The notes below the pieces were generated by a model. It made no database searches, was not told where the DNA came from, and worked only from the letters and a program-made list of their open reading frames with translations. 64,000 nucleotides of DNA from Burkholderia stagnalis (GTDB lineage Bacteria; Pseudomonadota; Gammaproteobacteria; Burkholderiales; Burkholderiaceae): assembly GCF_902830275.1 (NCBI RefSeq), contig NZ_CADESW010000027.1:1-64000 (forward strand), given 5' to 3'. How positions within the stretch are numbered: the stretch's first letter is position 1; every line of letters begins with the position of its first letter. The position numbers and the translations under genes are program-made. This document shows, piece by piece, positions 17,352 through 25,820 of the stretch.

Positions 17352-17744
17352 ATGCCACACATCGTCGTCGAGTACACCGCGAACATTCGCGACGACGCGC
17401 GCATTCCCGCGCTGCTGCGCACGATCAACGCGACGCTAATCGCGCAGGGCGGCGTGTTTCCGACCGGCGGCATCCGTTCGCGCGCGATCGAGCTGCACGA
17501 TTACTGCGTCGCGGACGGCACCGGGGACGATGCATTCGTCCACGTGACGCTGAAGATCGGCTCGGGCCGCAGCGACGCGCAGAAGCAGGCCGCATGCGAC
17601 GCGCTGTTCGACGCGATCAAGGCGCATTTCGCCGAGCTGTATGCGCAGCGCTATCTCGCGCTGTCGATGGAGCTGACCGAATTCAGCGAAAGCGGCTCGT
17701 ACAAGCACAACAACATTCACGCCCGCTACAAGCGGGCCGATTGA
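17352..17744 (+). CDS. hpaF: HpaF, 5-carboxymethyl-2-hydroxymuconate isomerase
   Basis: A 130-residue small isomerase of the CHMI/tautomerase superfamily. The N-terminal proline exposed after Met removal (MPHIVVEYTAN) is the expected catalytic base. It converts 5-carboxymethyl-2-hydroxymuconate to 5-oxopent-3-ene-1,2,5-tricarboxylate for HpaG. The body FVHVTLKIGSGRS and the C-terminal SYKHNNIHARY fit HpaF. AGGAGAACCGAC precedes the ATG. Confidence 0.93.
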   Translation: MPHIVVEYTANIRDDARIPALLRTINATLIAQGGVFPTGGIRSRAIELHDYCVADGTGDDAFVHVTLKIGSGRSDAQKQAACDALFDAIKAHFAELYAQRYLALSMELTEFSESGSYKHNNIHARYKRAD

Positions 17745-17763
17745 ACCCCATCCCGATTCCACC

Positions 17764-18567
17764 ATGCTCGAACCCGCCACCATCGACCAGCTCGCGCGGC
17801 GCCTGCACGACGCCGAGCGCGAGCGCAAGCAGATCCGCCAGATCTCGCTCGACTACCCGGACATCACGATCGACGACGCGTATGCGATCCAGCGCGCGTG
17901 GGTGGACGTGAAGCTCGCGGAAGGCCGCACGCTGAAGGGCCACAAGATCGGCCTCACGTCGAAGGCGATGCAGAACACGTCGCAGATCGACGAGCCCGAC
18001 TACGGCGCGCTGCTCGACGACATGTTCTTCGACGACGGCGGCACGATCCCGACGCAGCGCTTCATCGTGCCGCGCGTCGAGGTCGAGCTCGCGTTCGTGC
18101 TCGGCAAGCGCCTGAGCGGGCCGAACTGCACGATCTTCGACGTGTACGACGCGGTGGATTACGTGGTGCCCGCGCTCGAGATCATCGACGCGCGCAGCCA
18201 GTCGATCGACCCCGACACCCAGCGCCCGCGCAAGGTGTTCGACACGATCGCCGACAACGCGGCGAACGCCGGCGTCGTGATCGGCGGGCGGCCCGTGCGC
18301 CCGGCCGACGTCGACCTGCGCTGGGTTGCCGCGATCATGTCGCGCAACGGCGTGGTCGAGGAGACGGGCGTCGCGGCCGGCGTGCTGAACCATCCGGCCA
18401 ACGGCGTCGTGTGGCTCGCGAACCGGCTTGCACGCTTCGACGTCGCGCTGGAGCCGGGGCAGATCGTGCTCGGCGGCTCGTTCACGCGGCCGTGCGCGGC
18501 GCGCTCGGGCGACACGTTCAGCGTCGACTACGGTCCGCTCGGGACCATCCAGTGCCATTTCGAGTGA
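17764..18567 (+). CDS. hpaH: HpaH, 2-oxohept-4-ene-1,7-dioate hydratase
   Basis: A 267-residue hydratase of the FAH/MhpD superfamily that adds water to the 2-oxoheptenedioate to give 4-hydroxy-2-oxoheptane-1,7-dioate. GHKIGLTSKAMQ and the acidic metal site VEVELAFVLGKRL are conserved in HpaH, MhpD and DmpE. The C-terminus LGGSFTRPCAARSGDTFSVD is typical. The gene starts 19 bases after hpaF with only a weak ribosome binding site, so it probably depends on translation from upstream. Confidence 0.93.
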   Translation: MLEPATIDQLARRLHDAERERKQIRQISLDYPDITIDDAYAIQRAWVDVKLAEGRTLKGHKIGLTSKAMQNTSQIDEPDYGALLDDMFFDDGGTIPTQRFIVPRVEVELAFVLGKRLSGPNCTIFDVYDAVDYVVPALEIIDARSQSIDPDTQRPRKVFDTIADNAANAGVVIGGRPVRPADVDLRWVAAIMSRNGVVEETGVAAGVLNHPANGVVWLANRLARFDVALEPGQIVLGGSFTRPCAARSGDTFSVDYGPLGTIQCHFE

Positions 18568-18573
18568 CGGACG

Positions 18574-19380
18574 ATGCAGATATCAACGAACGCCTTCAAG
18601 GCCGCGCTCGCGCGCGGCGATGCGCAGGTCGGCCTGTGGCTCGGGCTGGCGAATCCGTACGGCGCCGAGGTGGTCGCGGGCGCCGGTTTCGACTGGCTGC
18701 TGATCGACGGCGAGCACGCGCCGAACACGGTGCCGACGATCCTCGCGCAATTGCAGGCGATCGCGCCGTATCCGTCGCATCCGGTCGTGCGGGTGCCGTG
18801 GAACGATCCGGTGCGGATCAAGCAGGTGCTCGACGTCGGCGCGCAGACGCTGCTCGTGCCGATGGTGCAGAGCGCCGGCGAGGCGCAGGCGGCGGTTGCC
18901 GCGACACGCTATCCGCCGCACGGGATTCGCGGCGTCGGCAGCGCGCTGGCGCGCGCGTCGCGCTGGAATCGCGTCGGCGATTACCTGCACCGTGCGAACG
19001 ACGAGATGGCGGTGCTCGTGCAGGTCGAGACGCGCGCGGGGCTCGACGCGATCGACGCGATCGCGCGGGTGGACGGGGTCGACGGCGTGTTCATCGGGCC
19101 GGCCGATCTTGCTGCGGATCTCGGGCATCTCGGCAATCCGGGGCATCCGGATGTGCAGGCGGCGATCGACGGCGCGATCCGCGCGATCAAGGCGGCCGGC
19201 AAGGCACCGGGGATTCTCAGCGCCGATGAGGCGGCGGCGCGGCGGTATCTCGAAGCGGGGGCGTTGTTCGTTGCGGTCGGGGTCGATACGACGCTGCTGG
19301 CGCAAAGCGCGGAGCGGTTGGCAGCGCAGTTCAAGGGGATACCGGCCGACGCCGCGAAGCAGGGCGACGGCACGTACTGA
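18574..19380 (+). CDS. hpaI: HpaI, 4-hydroxy-2-oxoheptanedioate aldolase
   Basis: A 268-residue class II (metal-dependent) pyruvate aldolase of the HpcH/HpaI family that splits 4-hydroxy-2-oxoheptanedioate into pyruvate and succinate semialdehyde. Conserved pieces are GLWLGLANPYGAEVVAGAGFDWLLIDGEHAPN, LLVPMVQSAGEAQ, VQVETRAGLD (metal-binding Glu) and VFIGPADLAADLG (metal-binding Asp). It begins 6 bases after hpaH and is the last gene of the operon; the AraC gene that follows is convergent. Confidence 0.95.
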   Translation: MQISTNAFKAALARGDAQVGLWLGLANPYGAEVVAGAGFDWLLIDGEHAPNTVPTILAQLQAIAPYPSHPVVRVPWNDPVRIKQVLDVGAQTLLVPMVQSAGEAQAAVAATRYPPHGIRGVGSALARASRWNRVGDYLHRANDEMAVLVQVETRAGLDAIDAIARVDGVDGVFIGPADLAADLGHLGNPGHPDVQAAIDGAIRAIKAAGKAPGILSADEAAARRYLEAGALFVAVGVDTTLLAQSAERLAAQFKGIPADAAKQGDGTY

Positions 19381-19440
19381 AGGCACGGCGAATCGAATGC
19401 CGCCACCGTCGATGCGTGCATGCGAGCGCACAATGACGCG

Positions 19441-20247
19441 CTACGCGGTGTCGCCCTGGCGTGCGCTGCGTCCGGCTTCCATATATCGCCCCGGCGTCGT
19501 CCCCAACGCTCGCCGGAACATGTCGATGAATGCGCTTACGTTGTCGTAGCCGAGATCGAGCGCGATCGTCGTCACCGGCACGCCGTCGGCCACCTTCTCC
19601 AACGCGCGCATCAGGCGCGCCTGCTGACGCCACTGCGCGAACGTCAACCCCGTTTCGGCGACGAAGCGGCGGCTCAGCGTGCGCGGCGCGATGCCTGCCC
19701 ACTCCGCCCATTCCTCGAGACGGCGGTTGTCCGCCAGATCGGCGCTCAACGCGTCGGTGATCCGTCCGACCCGCGGGTCGCGCGGGCGCGGCAGGCCGAG
19801 CGTGACCGGCGGCGATGCCGCGATCTCGTCGAGGATCACGTCCGCCACGCGCGCTTGCGCCGCGTCGAGCGCGCCGCCGCGCCAGCTGGCCGCGCGCCGC
19901 ACCGCCTCGCGCAACAGCGCGGAGGTGCGGATCGCGTGCGGCGTGTGCGGCAGCGATGCGCAGCGCGGTTCCGCAACGAACACGCTCCAGCCGGAGAACG
20001 GCCCGAACGACCGCAGCGAATGCACGCAATGCGGCGGAATCCAGATTGCATGAACCGCCGGCACGACCCAGTCCTGGTCGTCGAGGCCGAGCGACAGCAG
20101 GCCGGTCAACGCGCCGACCAGCTGGCCGCGCGCATGGCGATGCGGCGCGGTCACGCGCGCGTCGCGCTGCGTCAGCTCGGCGGCGGCGATGAACGGGCCG
20201 TCGGAAGAGGTCACGAGGTCGGCGGGAAGAAGCGGATCGTCCGGCAT
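19441..20247 (-). CDS. AraC-family transcriptional regulator
   Basis: A 268-residue regulator with an N-terminal cupin sensor (HRHARGQLVGAL, then VPAVHAIWIPPHCVHSLRSFG) and a C-terminal double helix-turn-helix (LEEWAEWAGIAPRTLSRRFVAETG, and VTTIALDLGYDNVSAFIDMFRRALG, here shown only as landmarks). This cupin-AraC layout is common in regulators of nearby efflux or oxidoreductase genes. ATG 20247 (MPDDPLL) is preferred over an 18-codon N-terminal extension. It is divergent from the small gene at 20345, which it may control. Confidence 0.85.
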   Translation of the reverse strand: MPDDPLLPADLVTSSDGPFIAAAELTQRDARVTAPHRHARGQLVGALTGLLSLGLDDQDWVVPAVHAIWIPPHCVHSLRSFGPFSGWSVFVAEPRCASLPHTPHAIRTSALLREAVRRAASWRGGALDAAQARVADVILDEIAASPPVTLGLPRPRDPRVGRITDALSADLADNRRLEEWAEWAGIAPRTLSRRFVAETGLTFAQWRQQARLMRALEKVADGVPVTTIALDLGYDNVSAFIDMFRRALGTTPGRYMEAGRSARQGDTA

Positions 20248-20344
20248 GGCTGGAATTCGGTATCGAATGGCATTTATACCGGAGCCCGGCCGCATTTGCA
20301 TCCCTAAACTCCACGCATGTTCATCACTTCAGGAGGGCCGCGCG

Positions 20345-20596
20345 ATGCGAGCCGATGAAATGCTTCCCGACCACCTCAACCAGCTCGACCTCAACGGCAC
20401 GACGATCCGCAAAGGCAGCGTGGGCGCCTTTCTCGCGAATGCGCGCGTGCTCACCGACCCGCACGCGGACGAGGCCGAGCGCTCCCGCGCGGCGGCCGAT
20501 GCCGCCGACGTGCTGCCCGCGCTGCGCGCGCTCGGGCTGTTCGACGTGTTCGAGATCCGCGACGCTGCGTTGCGGGCATGGGTCGACGCACGGTGA
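20345..20596 (+). CDS. Hypothetical protein, 83 aa
   Basis: A small soluble protein (MRADEMLPDHLNQLDLNGT start) that I recognise only as a conserved-looking hypothetical. It carries a TIRKGSVGAFLANARVL segment and an Ala-rich helix. CAGGAGGG precedes the ATG. It lies between the divergent AraC gene and the quinone-oxidoreductase-like gene, 29 bases from the latter, so the two probably share an AraC-controlled transcript. Confidence 0.7.
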   Translation: MRADEMLPDHLNQLDLNGTTIRKGSVGAFLANARVLTDPHADEAERSRAAADAADVLPALRALGLFDVFEIRDAALRAWVDAR

Positions 20597-20625
20597 TGGC
20601 GCAGGCCGTCTGAAGGAGAGCACCC

Positions 20626-21591
20626 ATGAAAGCAGCAATCGTCAAGGGGGCCGGTGAGCGCCCCGTTTTTGCCGAGTTCGAATCGCCGCACGCGTTGTCC
20701 GGCCACCGGCTGGTCGAGGTGACCGCGTCCGCACTGAGCCGGCTCGCGCAGGCCCGGGCGTCCGGCTCGCACTATTCGTCGACGGACGGCTTCCCGTTCA
20801 TCGCGGGCGTCGACGGCGCAGGGCGCCTCGAAGACGGCCGGCGCGTCTATTTCTTCGGCCCGCTCGCGCCGTTCGGCGCGATGGCCGAGCGCACGGTCGT
20901 GCCCGACGCACAGTGCGTGCCGCTGCCCGACGCGCTCGATGACGTCACGGCTGCCGCGATCGCGATTCCGGGGATGTCGTCATGGGCCGCGCTGATCGAG
21001 CGCGCGCGCATGGCCGCCGGGGAGACCGTGCTGGTCAACGGCGCGACCGGCGCGTCCGGGCGGCTGGCCGTGCGGATCGCAAAGCACCTGGGCGCGGCGA
21101 AGGTGATCGCGACCGGCCGCAATGCGGCAGCGCTGGCAGCATTGCAGTCGGCCGGCGCGGATGCCGTCGTATCGCTGCAGCAGGACGACGCCAATCTGGC
21201 GCGCGCGCTGGAGCCGCATTTCCGGGCGGGCGTCGACGTCGTGCTCGACTATCTGTGGGGGGCGAGTGCGCGGGCGCTGCTTGTCGCAGCCGCGAAGACG
21301 ACGCGCGATGGCCGGCCGCTGCGCTTCGTGCAGATCGGCTCGATCGGCGGCGCGGACGTGCTGCTGTCGGGCGCCGTATTGCGCGCGACGGCCATCGAGC
21401 TGATGGGCAGCGGCCTCGGCAGCGTGTCGCTGCCGCGTTTGCTGGCCGCGGCGCGCGGCGTGTTCGACGCGGCCGGGCCGGCGGGCCTGGCGATCGATAC
21501 GCGCGCCGTGCCGCTGTCGGAAGTCGGTGAACACTGGGGCGACGCGAACACGCTCGTTCGCCCCGTGTTCACGATGCGCGGCGAAGGATGA
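20626..21591 (+). CDS. Quinone oxidoreductase-like, medium-chain dehydrogenase family protein
   Basis: A 321-residue medium-chain dehydrogenase/reductase without the structural zinc cysteines. It has an N-terminal GroES-like half (GVDGAGRLEDGRRVYF) and a Rossmann NADPH-binding half (VLVNGATGASGRLAVRIAKHLGA at about residues 139-161). Members reduce quinones or enones. AAGGAGAGCACCC precedes the ATG. The neighbouring AraC regulator suggests induction by an electrophile or solvent-like signal. Confidence 0.82.
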   Translation: MKAAIVKGAGERPVFAEFESPHALSGHRLVEVTASALSRLAQARASGSHYSSTDGFPFIAGVDGAGRLEDGRRVYFFGPLAPFGAMAERTVVPDAQCVPLPDALDDVTAAAIAIPGMSSWAALIERARMAAGETVLVNGATGASGRLAVRIAKHLGAAKVIATGRNAAALAALQSAGADAVVSLQQDDANLARALEPHFRAGVDVVLDYLWGASARALLVAAAKTTRDGRPLRFVQIGSIGGADVLLSGAVLRATAIELMGSGLGSVSLPRLLAAARGVFDAAGPAGLAIDTRAVPLSEVGEHWGDANTLVRPVFTMRGEG

Positions 21592-21671
21592 ATCGTGTTC
21601 GGTGAAGCGAAGTGAAGGGCGGCGCGGCGCGCGAGACGCGCATCGCCCGCCGCTTCCTCGCACCCGGCGCA

Positions 21672-22763
21672 TCAGAACCGCTGCTGAATCCCGACGGTCG
21701 CCCCGACCTGCGTGGTGCCATACCCCGCGAAATCGCGCGACAGGCCGACCTTCTGCCCGTGCTGAGCGATCGCGAAGCCGCCGGACGCATACAGCACCGT
21801 GCGCTTCGACAGCGCGTAGTTCGCGCGCACCGAGACCAGCGTCGGATCGGCATCGGTGCCGCCCTTGATGTTCTGGTGATACACGGCCGCGATCAGCGAG
21901 AACGCCGGCGTGAACTGATACGAGCCGCCGACCCAGTACATGTCGCTCAGCTGGTTCGCCGCGGCCGTGCGGAACGTGCGCTTGTAATTGCGATAGCCGG
22001 CCATCGTCTTCAGGTTGCCGAAGTCGTAGCTCAGGCCCGCATGGATGCCCTGGATGTAGTTGACCGGATCGGCCGGCGTGACGCTGTCGGCCGCGCCGTT
22101 TTGCCGGTCGAACGTGACCACCGCGGCGAACGGCCCCTTCTCGTAGCCGAGCGCGAAGTCGTACTTCGAGCTGGTCTTCACGCTGCCGGGCACGTTGCCG
22201 AACCCGTACATCGCGCCGAACTTGAAGCCGCCGAATTCGCCGTCGTAGCGGACGGCGTTCGACGAGCGCGAGAAGATGCCGTCCTTGCGTCCGCCGGTCG
22301 CCATCGACGATGACGCCCACGAATAGTTTTGCGAGTAACCCATCGGGTCGAACGGCATCATGTAGTCGTACGTGACGGTGAAGTTGCGGCCGAGAGTCAG
22401 CTCGCCCCATTTGCCTTTCAGGCCCACCGTCGCACGGCGCGCGAAGATCGAGTCGGGGCCGTCGTCGGACGCGCCGTTCGCGAGATCGATCCCGCTTTCG
22501 AGGCGGAACACGGCCTTCAACCCGCCGCCGAGATCCTCCACGCCGCGCAAGCCCCAGCGCGACGTGTTCTTGTTGCCCGACTTCAACTTGAACGAATTGC
22601 CGCCTTCCGGTGCAGCGTGGTTCGTGTATTCGATGCCGGCGTCCATGATCCCGTAGATCGTGACCGACGACTGCGCGTGAGCGGCGGGGGCCGCGAGGCA
22701 GGCGGCGGAAGCCGATCCGGTCAGGACTACTGCGCGAAGGGCGCGTTCTGCGCAAGACTTCAT
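21672..22763 (-). CDS. OmpC-like trimeric porin
   Basis: A 363-residue outer-membrane porin. A signal peptide ends at AHAQ, and the mature N-terminus QSSVTIYGIMDAGIEYTNHA and the C-terminal QVGATVGIQQRF (terminal Phe) are hallmarks of Burkholderia 16-strand porins. It lies 102 bases downstream of the ABC ATPase gene on the same strand with its own ribosome binding site (CGGAGACACC), so it may be the last gene of that transport operon and bring the same solute across the outer membrane. Confidence 0.92.
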   Translation of the reverse strand: MKSCAERALRAVVLTGSASAACLAAPAAHAQSSVTIYGIMDAGIEYTNHAAPEGGNSFKLKSGNKNTSRWGLRGVEDLGGGLKAVFRLESGIDLANGASDDGPDSIFARRATVGLKGKWGELTLGRNFTVTYDYMMPFDPMGYSQNYSWASSSMATGGRKDGIFSRSSNAVRYDGEFGGFKFGAMYGFGNVPGSVKTSSKYDFALGYEKGPFAAVVTFDRQNGAADSVTPADPVNYIQGIHAGLSYDFGNLKTMAGYRNYKRTFRTAAANQLSDMYWVGGSYQFTPAFSLIAAVYHQNIKGGTDADPTLVSVRANYALSKRTVLYASGGFAIAQHGQKVGLSRDFAGYGTTQVGATVGIQQRF

Positions 22764-22865
22764 TGACGGTGTCTCCGTGGTTGTTGTAGGTGAGGGAAAT
22801 CGTGGCGCGCACGGCGCCTCAGCGCACGCCCGTGACGCGTGCCGAGGTGCGATGCGCCGCGCGGG

Positions 22866-23933
22866 TCAGCCCGCTTTCGCGAACGCCCAGCAGTCGTTGG
22901 TCGGGAATTCGAGCCAGTGCTTGCCGGCCGCGCGCGGCACGTGGCCGAACGCACGCAGCCGCAGCTCGCCGCAGTGGAACAGGTATTCCCAGCGGTCGCC
23001 GAGATACATCGACGTGACGAGGTCGGCCTGCAGCCGGTTCGCGCCGGGGCCGTCGGCCACCTGCACGCGTTCGAGGCGGATCACGGCCTGCGCGTCCTGG
23101 CCCGGCGCGAACGTGTCGCGGGCGAGCGCGCGCAGCTGCCAGCCGTCGCCGGCGAGCGTCACGCATTCGCCGTCGACGGCCGCGACGCGCGCGTCGATCC
23201 GGTTGTTGCTGCCCATGAATTCGGCCGTGTACAGCGAGCGCGGCGCGCCGTACAGCTCGGCCGGCGTGCCTTCCTGCTCGATGCGGCCGTTGCGCAGCAG
23301 CAGGATGCGGTCGGACATCGCCATCGCCTCGGTCTGGTCGTGCGTCACGCAGAGCGCGGACAGCCCGAGCGACACGATCAGCTCACGCAGCCACGCGCGC
23401 GCTTCCTCGCGCAGCTTCGCGTCGAGGTTCGACAGCGGCTCGTCGAGCAGGATCACCGGCGGGTTGTAGACGAGCGCGCGCGCGATCGCGACGCGCTGCT
23501 GCTGGCCACCCGACAGCTGGTGCGGCAAGCGCTCGGCGAGATGGCCGAGGCCGAGCTGGTCGAGCGCGGTCTGCACGCGGCGCTTCTGTTCGGCCGGCGC
23601 GACGCGGCGCAGCTTGAGGCCGTAGCCGACGTTGTCGGCGACGGTGCGGTGCGGCCACAGCGCGTACGACTGGAACACGAGCCCGAGCGAGCGCTGTTCG
23701 ACCGGCAGGTCGACGCGCCGGGCGCCGTCGAAGAACACCCGGTCGTCGAGCTGGATGCGGCCGTCGGACGGCTGCTCGAGGCCGGCGACCGCGCGCAGCA
23801 GCGTGGTCTTGCCGCTGCCCGACGCGCCGAGCAGGCACACGACTTCGCCGGCTTTCAGTTCGAACGACACGCCCTTGAGGATCGGGTTCGCGCCGTAGCT
23901 GAGATGAAGATCGTCGACGATGAGCTTATCCAT
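22866..23933 (-). CDS. ABC transporter ATP-binding protein, FbpC/PotA-like
   Basis: A 355-residue importer ATPase. Walker A is GASGSGKTTLLRAVAGLEQ, the signature is LSGGQQQRVAIARALV, and Walker B is ILLDEPLSNLD with a D-loop and H-switch (CVTHDQTEAM). A C-terminal TOBE-type regulatory domain occupies about residues 235-355. The start overlaps the permease stop by 8 bases. It powers uptake for the fused permease and the binding protein of the same cluster. Confidence 0.92.
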   Translation of the reverse strand: MDKLIVDDLHLSYGANPILKGVSFELKAGEVVCLLGASGSGKTTLLRAVAGLEQPSDGRIQLDDRVFFDGARRVDLPVEQRSLGLVFQSYALWPHRTVADNVGYGLKLRRVAPAEQKRRVQTALDQLGLGHLAERLPHQLSGGQQQRVAIARALVYNPPVILLDEPLSNLDAKLREEARAWLRELIVSLGLSALCVTHDQTEAMAMSDRILLLRNGRIEQEGTPAELYGAPRSLYTAEFMGSNNRIDARVAAVDGECVTLAGDGWQLRALARDTFAPGQDAQAVIRLERVQVADGPGANRLQADLVTSMYLGDRWEYLFHCGELRLRAFGHVPRAAGKHWLEFPTNDCWAFAKAG

Positions 23934-25698
23934 GAAGTTTCACTCCGAAGCGCAGGGCCACGCCGAGACCGGCGCCGACCATCGCGATGTTGATGACAGA
24001 GAGCGCGGCGACCTGGTCGACGGCGCCGGTCGCCCACAGCGACACGAGCAGCGCGCCGATCACTTCGGTGCCGGGCGACAGCAGGTAGACGGCGGTCGAG
24101 TATTCGCGCTCGAAGATCATGAAGATCAGGAGCCACGCGGCCAGCAGCCCGAAGCGCACGAGCGGCAGCGTCACGTCGAGCGACACGCGCCCGCGCGTCG
24201 CGCCGACGCTGCGCCCGGCTTCCTCGAGCTCCGGCCCGACCTGCAGCAGCGCGCTCTGGATCAGGCGCATCCCGTATGCGAGCCACACGACCGTGTACGC
24301 GATCCAGATGCTCCACATCGAGTTCTTGATCTCGCGCAGGCCCGGCACGAACAGGAAGATCCACAGGAACGCGAGACCGGCGAGCAGGCCCGGCACCGCG
24401 CGGGGCAGCAGCACGAGGTAGTCGAGCAGCCTGGTCGCCCAGTCGTGGCGGCGGTGGCCGGCGAACGCGACGAGCGAGTAGAAGCCGACCGCCACCGCGC
24501 CGCCGATCACGCCGATGCCCAGCGTGTTGACGATCGCGCGCACCAGGTTGTCCTGCTCGAACAGCTCGATGAAGTTCGCCAGCGTCAGCACTTCGCCGAG
24601 CGCCACGCCTTCGCCCCAGTTGGTCACGAACGCGCGCAGCACGATGCCGGAGATCGGCACGACCACGGTGAGCGCGAGCCACAGCATGACGATCGCGAGC
24701 GCGACCCAGCGCCACGCGCCGAGCGGCAGCACCGTCGTGCGACCGGCCTTGCCCTTCACCGTCACGAAGCGGTTCGCCGTCTTCAGCAGGCGGCGCTGCA
24801 GCAGCACGAGCGGGAACGTGATCGCGACGATGCACACCGCCACCGCGGCCATCAGGTGGTACGACGGCACGCCGAGCTTGTTGGTCAGCTTGTACAGGTA
24901 GGTCGCGAGCACGAGGTGGCCTTCCGGATCGCCGAGCACGAGCGGCAGCCCGAACACCTCGAAGCCGAGGAAGAACACCAGCACGCCGGCGAACAGCAGC
25001 GCGGGCATCGTCATCGGCAGGCTGACGTCGAGCGCGACGCGGAACGGCCGCGCGCCCGCCACGCGCGCCGCTTCCTCGACGTCGGAGCCGAGGTTGCGCA
25101 GCGCCGCCGACGAATACAGGTACACGTGCGGCACGTGCGTGAGGCCGACGATCAGCGTGATCGCGAAGACCGAGTAGACGTTCCAGGGCACGTTCTGCAC
25201 CCCGAACAGTTCCTTGAACCACACCGAGTAGAAGCCGACCGGGCCGGCCGCGACGACGTAGCCGAACGCGAGCACCATCGGCGACACGAACACCGGCGTG
25301 AGCAGCAGCGGCTCGAGCCAGCGGCGGCCGGGCAGGTCGGTGCGCACCATCAGGAACGCGAGGATGCCGCCGAGCGGGATCGAGATGAACAGCATCCCGC
25401 CGGCGATGATGAACGAGTTCTTCACGGCCGACCAGAAGTCGGGATCGCTGAAGATGAAGCGGAAGCCGTCGATGCCGAGCGTGCGGTTCGCGTCGAAGAA
25501 CGGCGCGGACAGCAGGCTCTGGAACAGGATGAAGCCGAGCGGCAGCGCGACCGCGACGGTGAGCACCGCGATCACGATCCAGCGCAGCATGCCGGCGAGC
25601 GGCTGCAGGCCGTTGGCCGGCAGCGCGGGGATCGCGCCGCCCGGGTCGATGGTGGGCGCAACGGCCGGCGCCGTTGCCCGTGTGCTGGTTGAAAGCAT
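23926..25698 (-). CDS. Fused ABC importer permease, FbpB-like
   Basis: A 590-residue permease with two covalently joined halves, each with about six membrane segments. Each half has the EAA loop that contacts the ATPase (EEAARVAGARPFRVALDVSLP in the first, EEAGRSVGATRGRVSLDVTLP in the second, landmarks only). This two-in-one build is typical of iron(III) and 2-aminoethylphosphonate/putrescine-type importers. It lies 122 bases after the binding-protein gene, a spacer that contains two strong hairpins. Confidence 0.92.
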   Translation of the reverse strand: MLSTSTRATAPAVAPTIDPGGAIPALPANGLQPLAGMLRWIVIAVLTVAVALPLGFILFQSLLSAPFFDANRTLGIDGFRFIFSDPDFWSAVKNSFIIAGGMLFISIPLGGILAFLMVRTDLPGRRWLEPLLLTPVFVSPMVLAFGYVVAAGPVGFYSVWFKELFGVQNVPWNVYSVFAITLIVGLTHVPHVYLYSSAALRNLGSDVEEAARVAGARPFRVALDVSLPMTMPALLFAGVLVFFLGFEVFGLPLVLGDPEGHLVLATYLYKLTNKLGVPSYHLMAAVAVCIVAITFPLVLLQRRLLKTANRFVTVKGKAGRTTVLPLGAWRWVALAIVMLWLALTVVVPISGIVLRAFVTNWGEGVALGEVLTLANFIELFEQDNLVRAIVNTLGIGVIGGAVAVGFYSLVAFAGHRRHDWATRLLDYLVLLPRAVPGLLAGLAFLWIFLFVPGLREIKNSMWSIWIAYTVVWLAYGMRLIQSALLQVGPELEEAGRSVGATRGRVSLDVTLPLVRFGLLAAWLLIFMIFEREYSTAVYLLSPGTEVIGALLVSLWATGAVDQVAALSVINIAMVGAGLGVALRFGVKLHG

Positions 25699-25710
25699 GA
25701 GTTCGCCCCT

Positions 25711-25785
25711 GCGGCCATCCGGATGGCCGCCTCTAGGAAGTCGGTAAGGGGAAGGGGCCGCCCACGCGGTGCGTGGTGGGCGGCC
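25711..25785 (-). promoter_or_regulatory. Two intercistronic hairpins between binding protein and permease genes
   Basis: GCGGCCATCCGGATGGCCGC (25711-25730) is a perfect palindrome. A second hairpin has 10-bp perfect arms, GGCCGCCCAC (25756-25765) and GTGGGCGGCC (25776-25785). Neither has a T-tract. Such stems after a binding-protein gene often protect its mRNA from 3' exonucleases, so that more binding protein than permease is made. Confidence 0.6.
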
Positions 25786-25820
25786 GTTGGTCAGCCGAGG
25801 CCGATCAGCGGATCAGCGGA

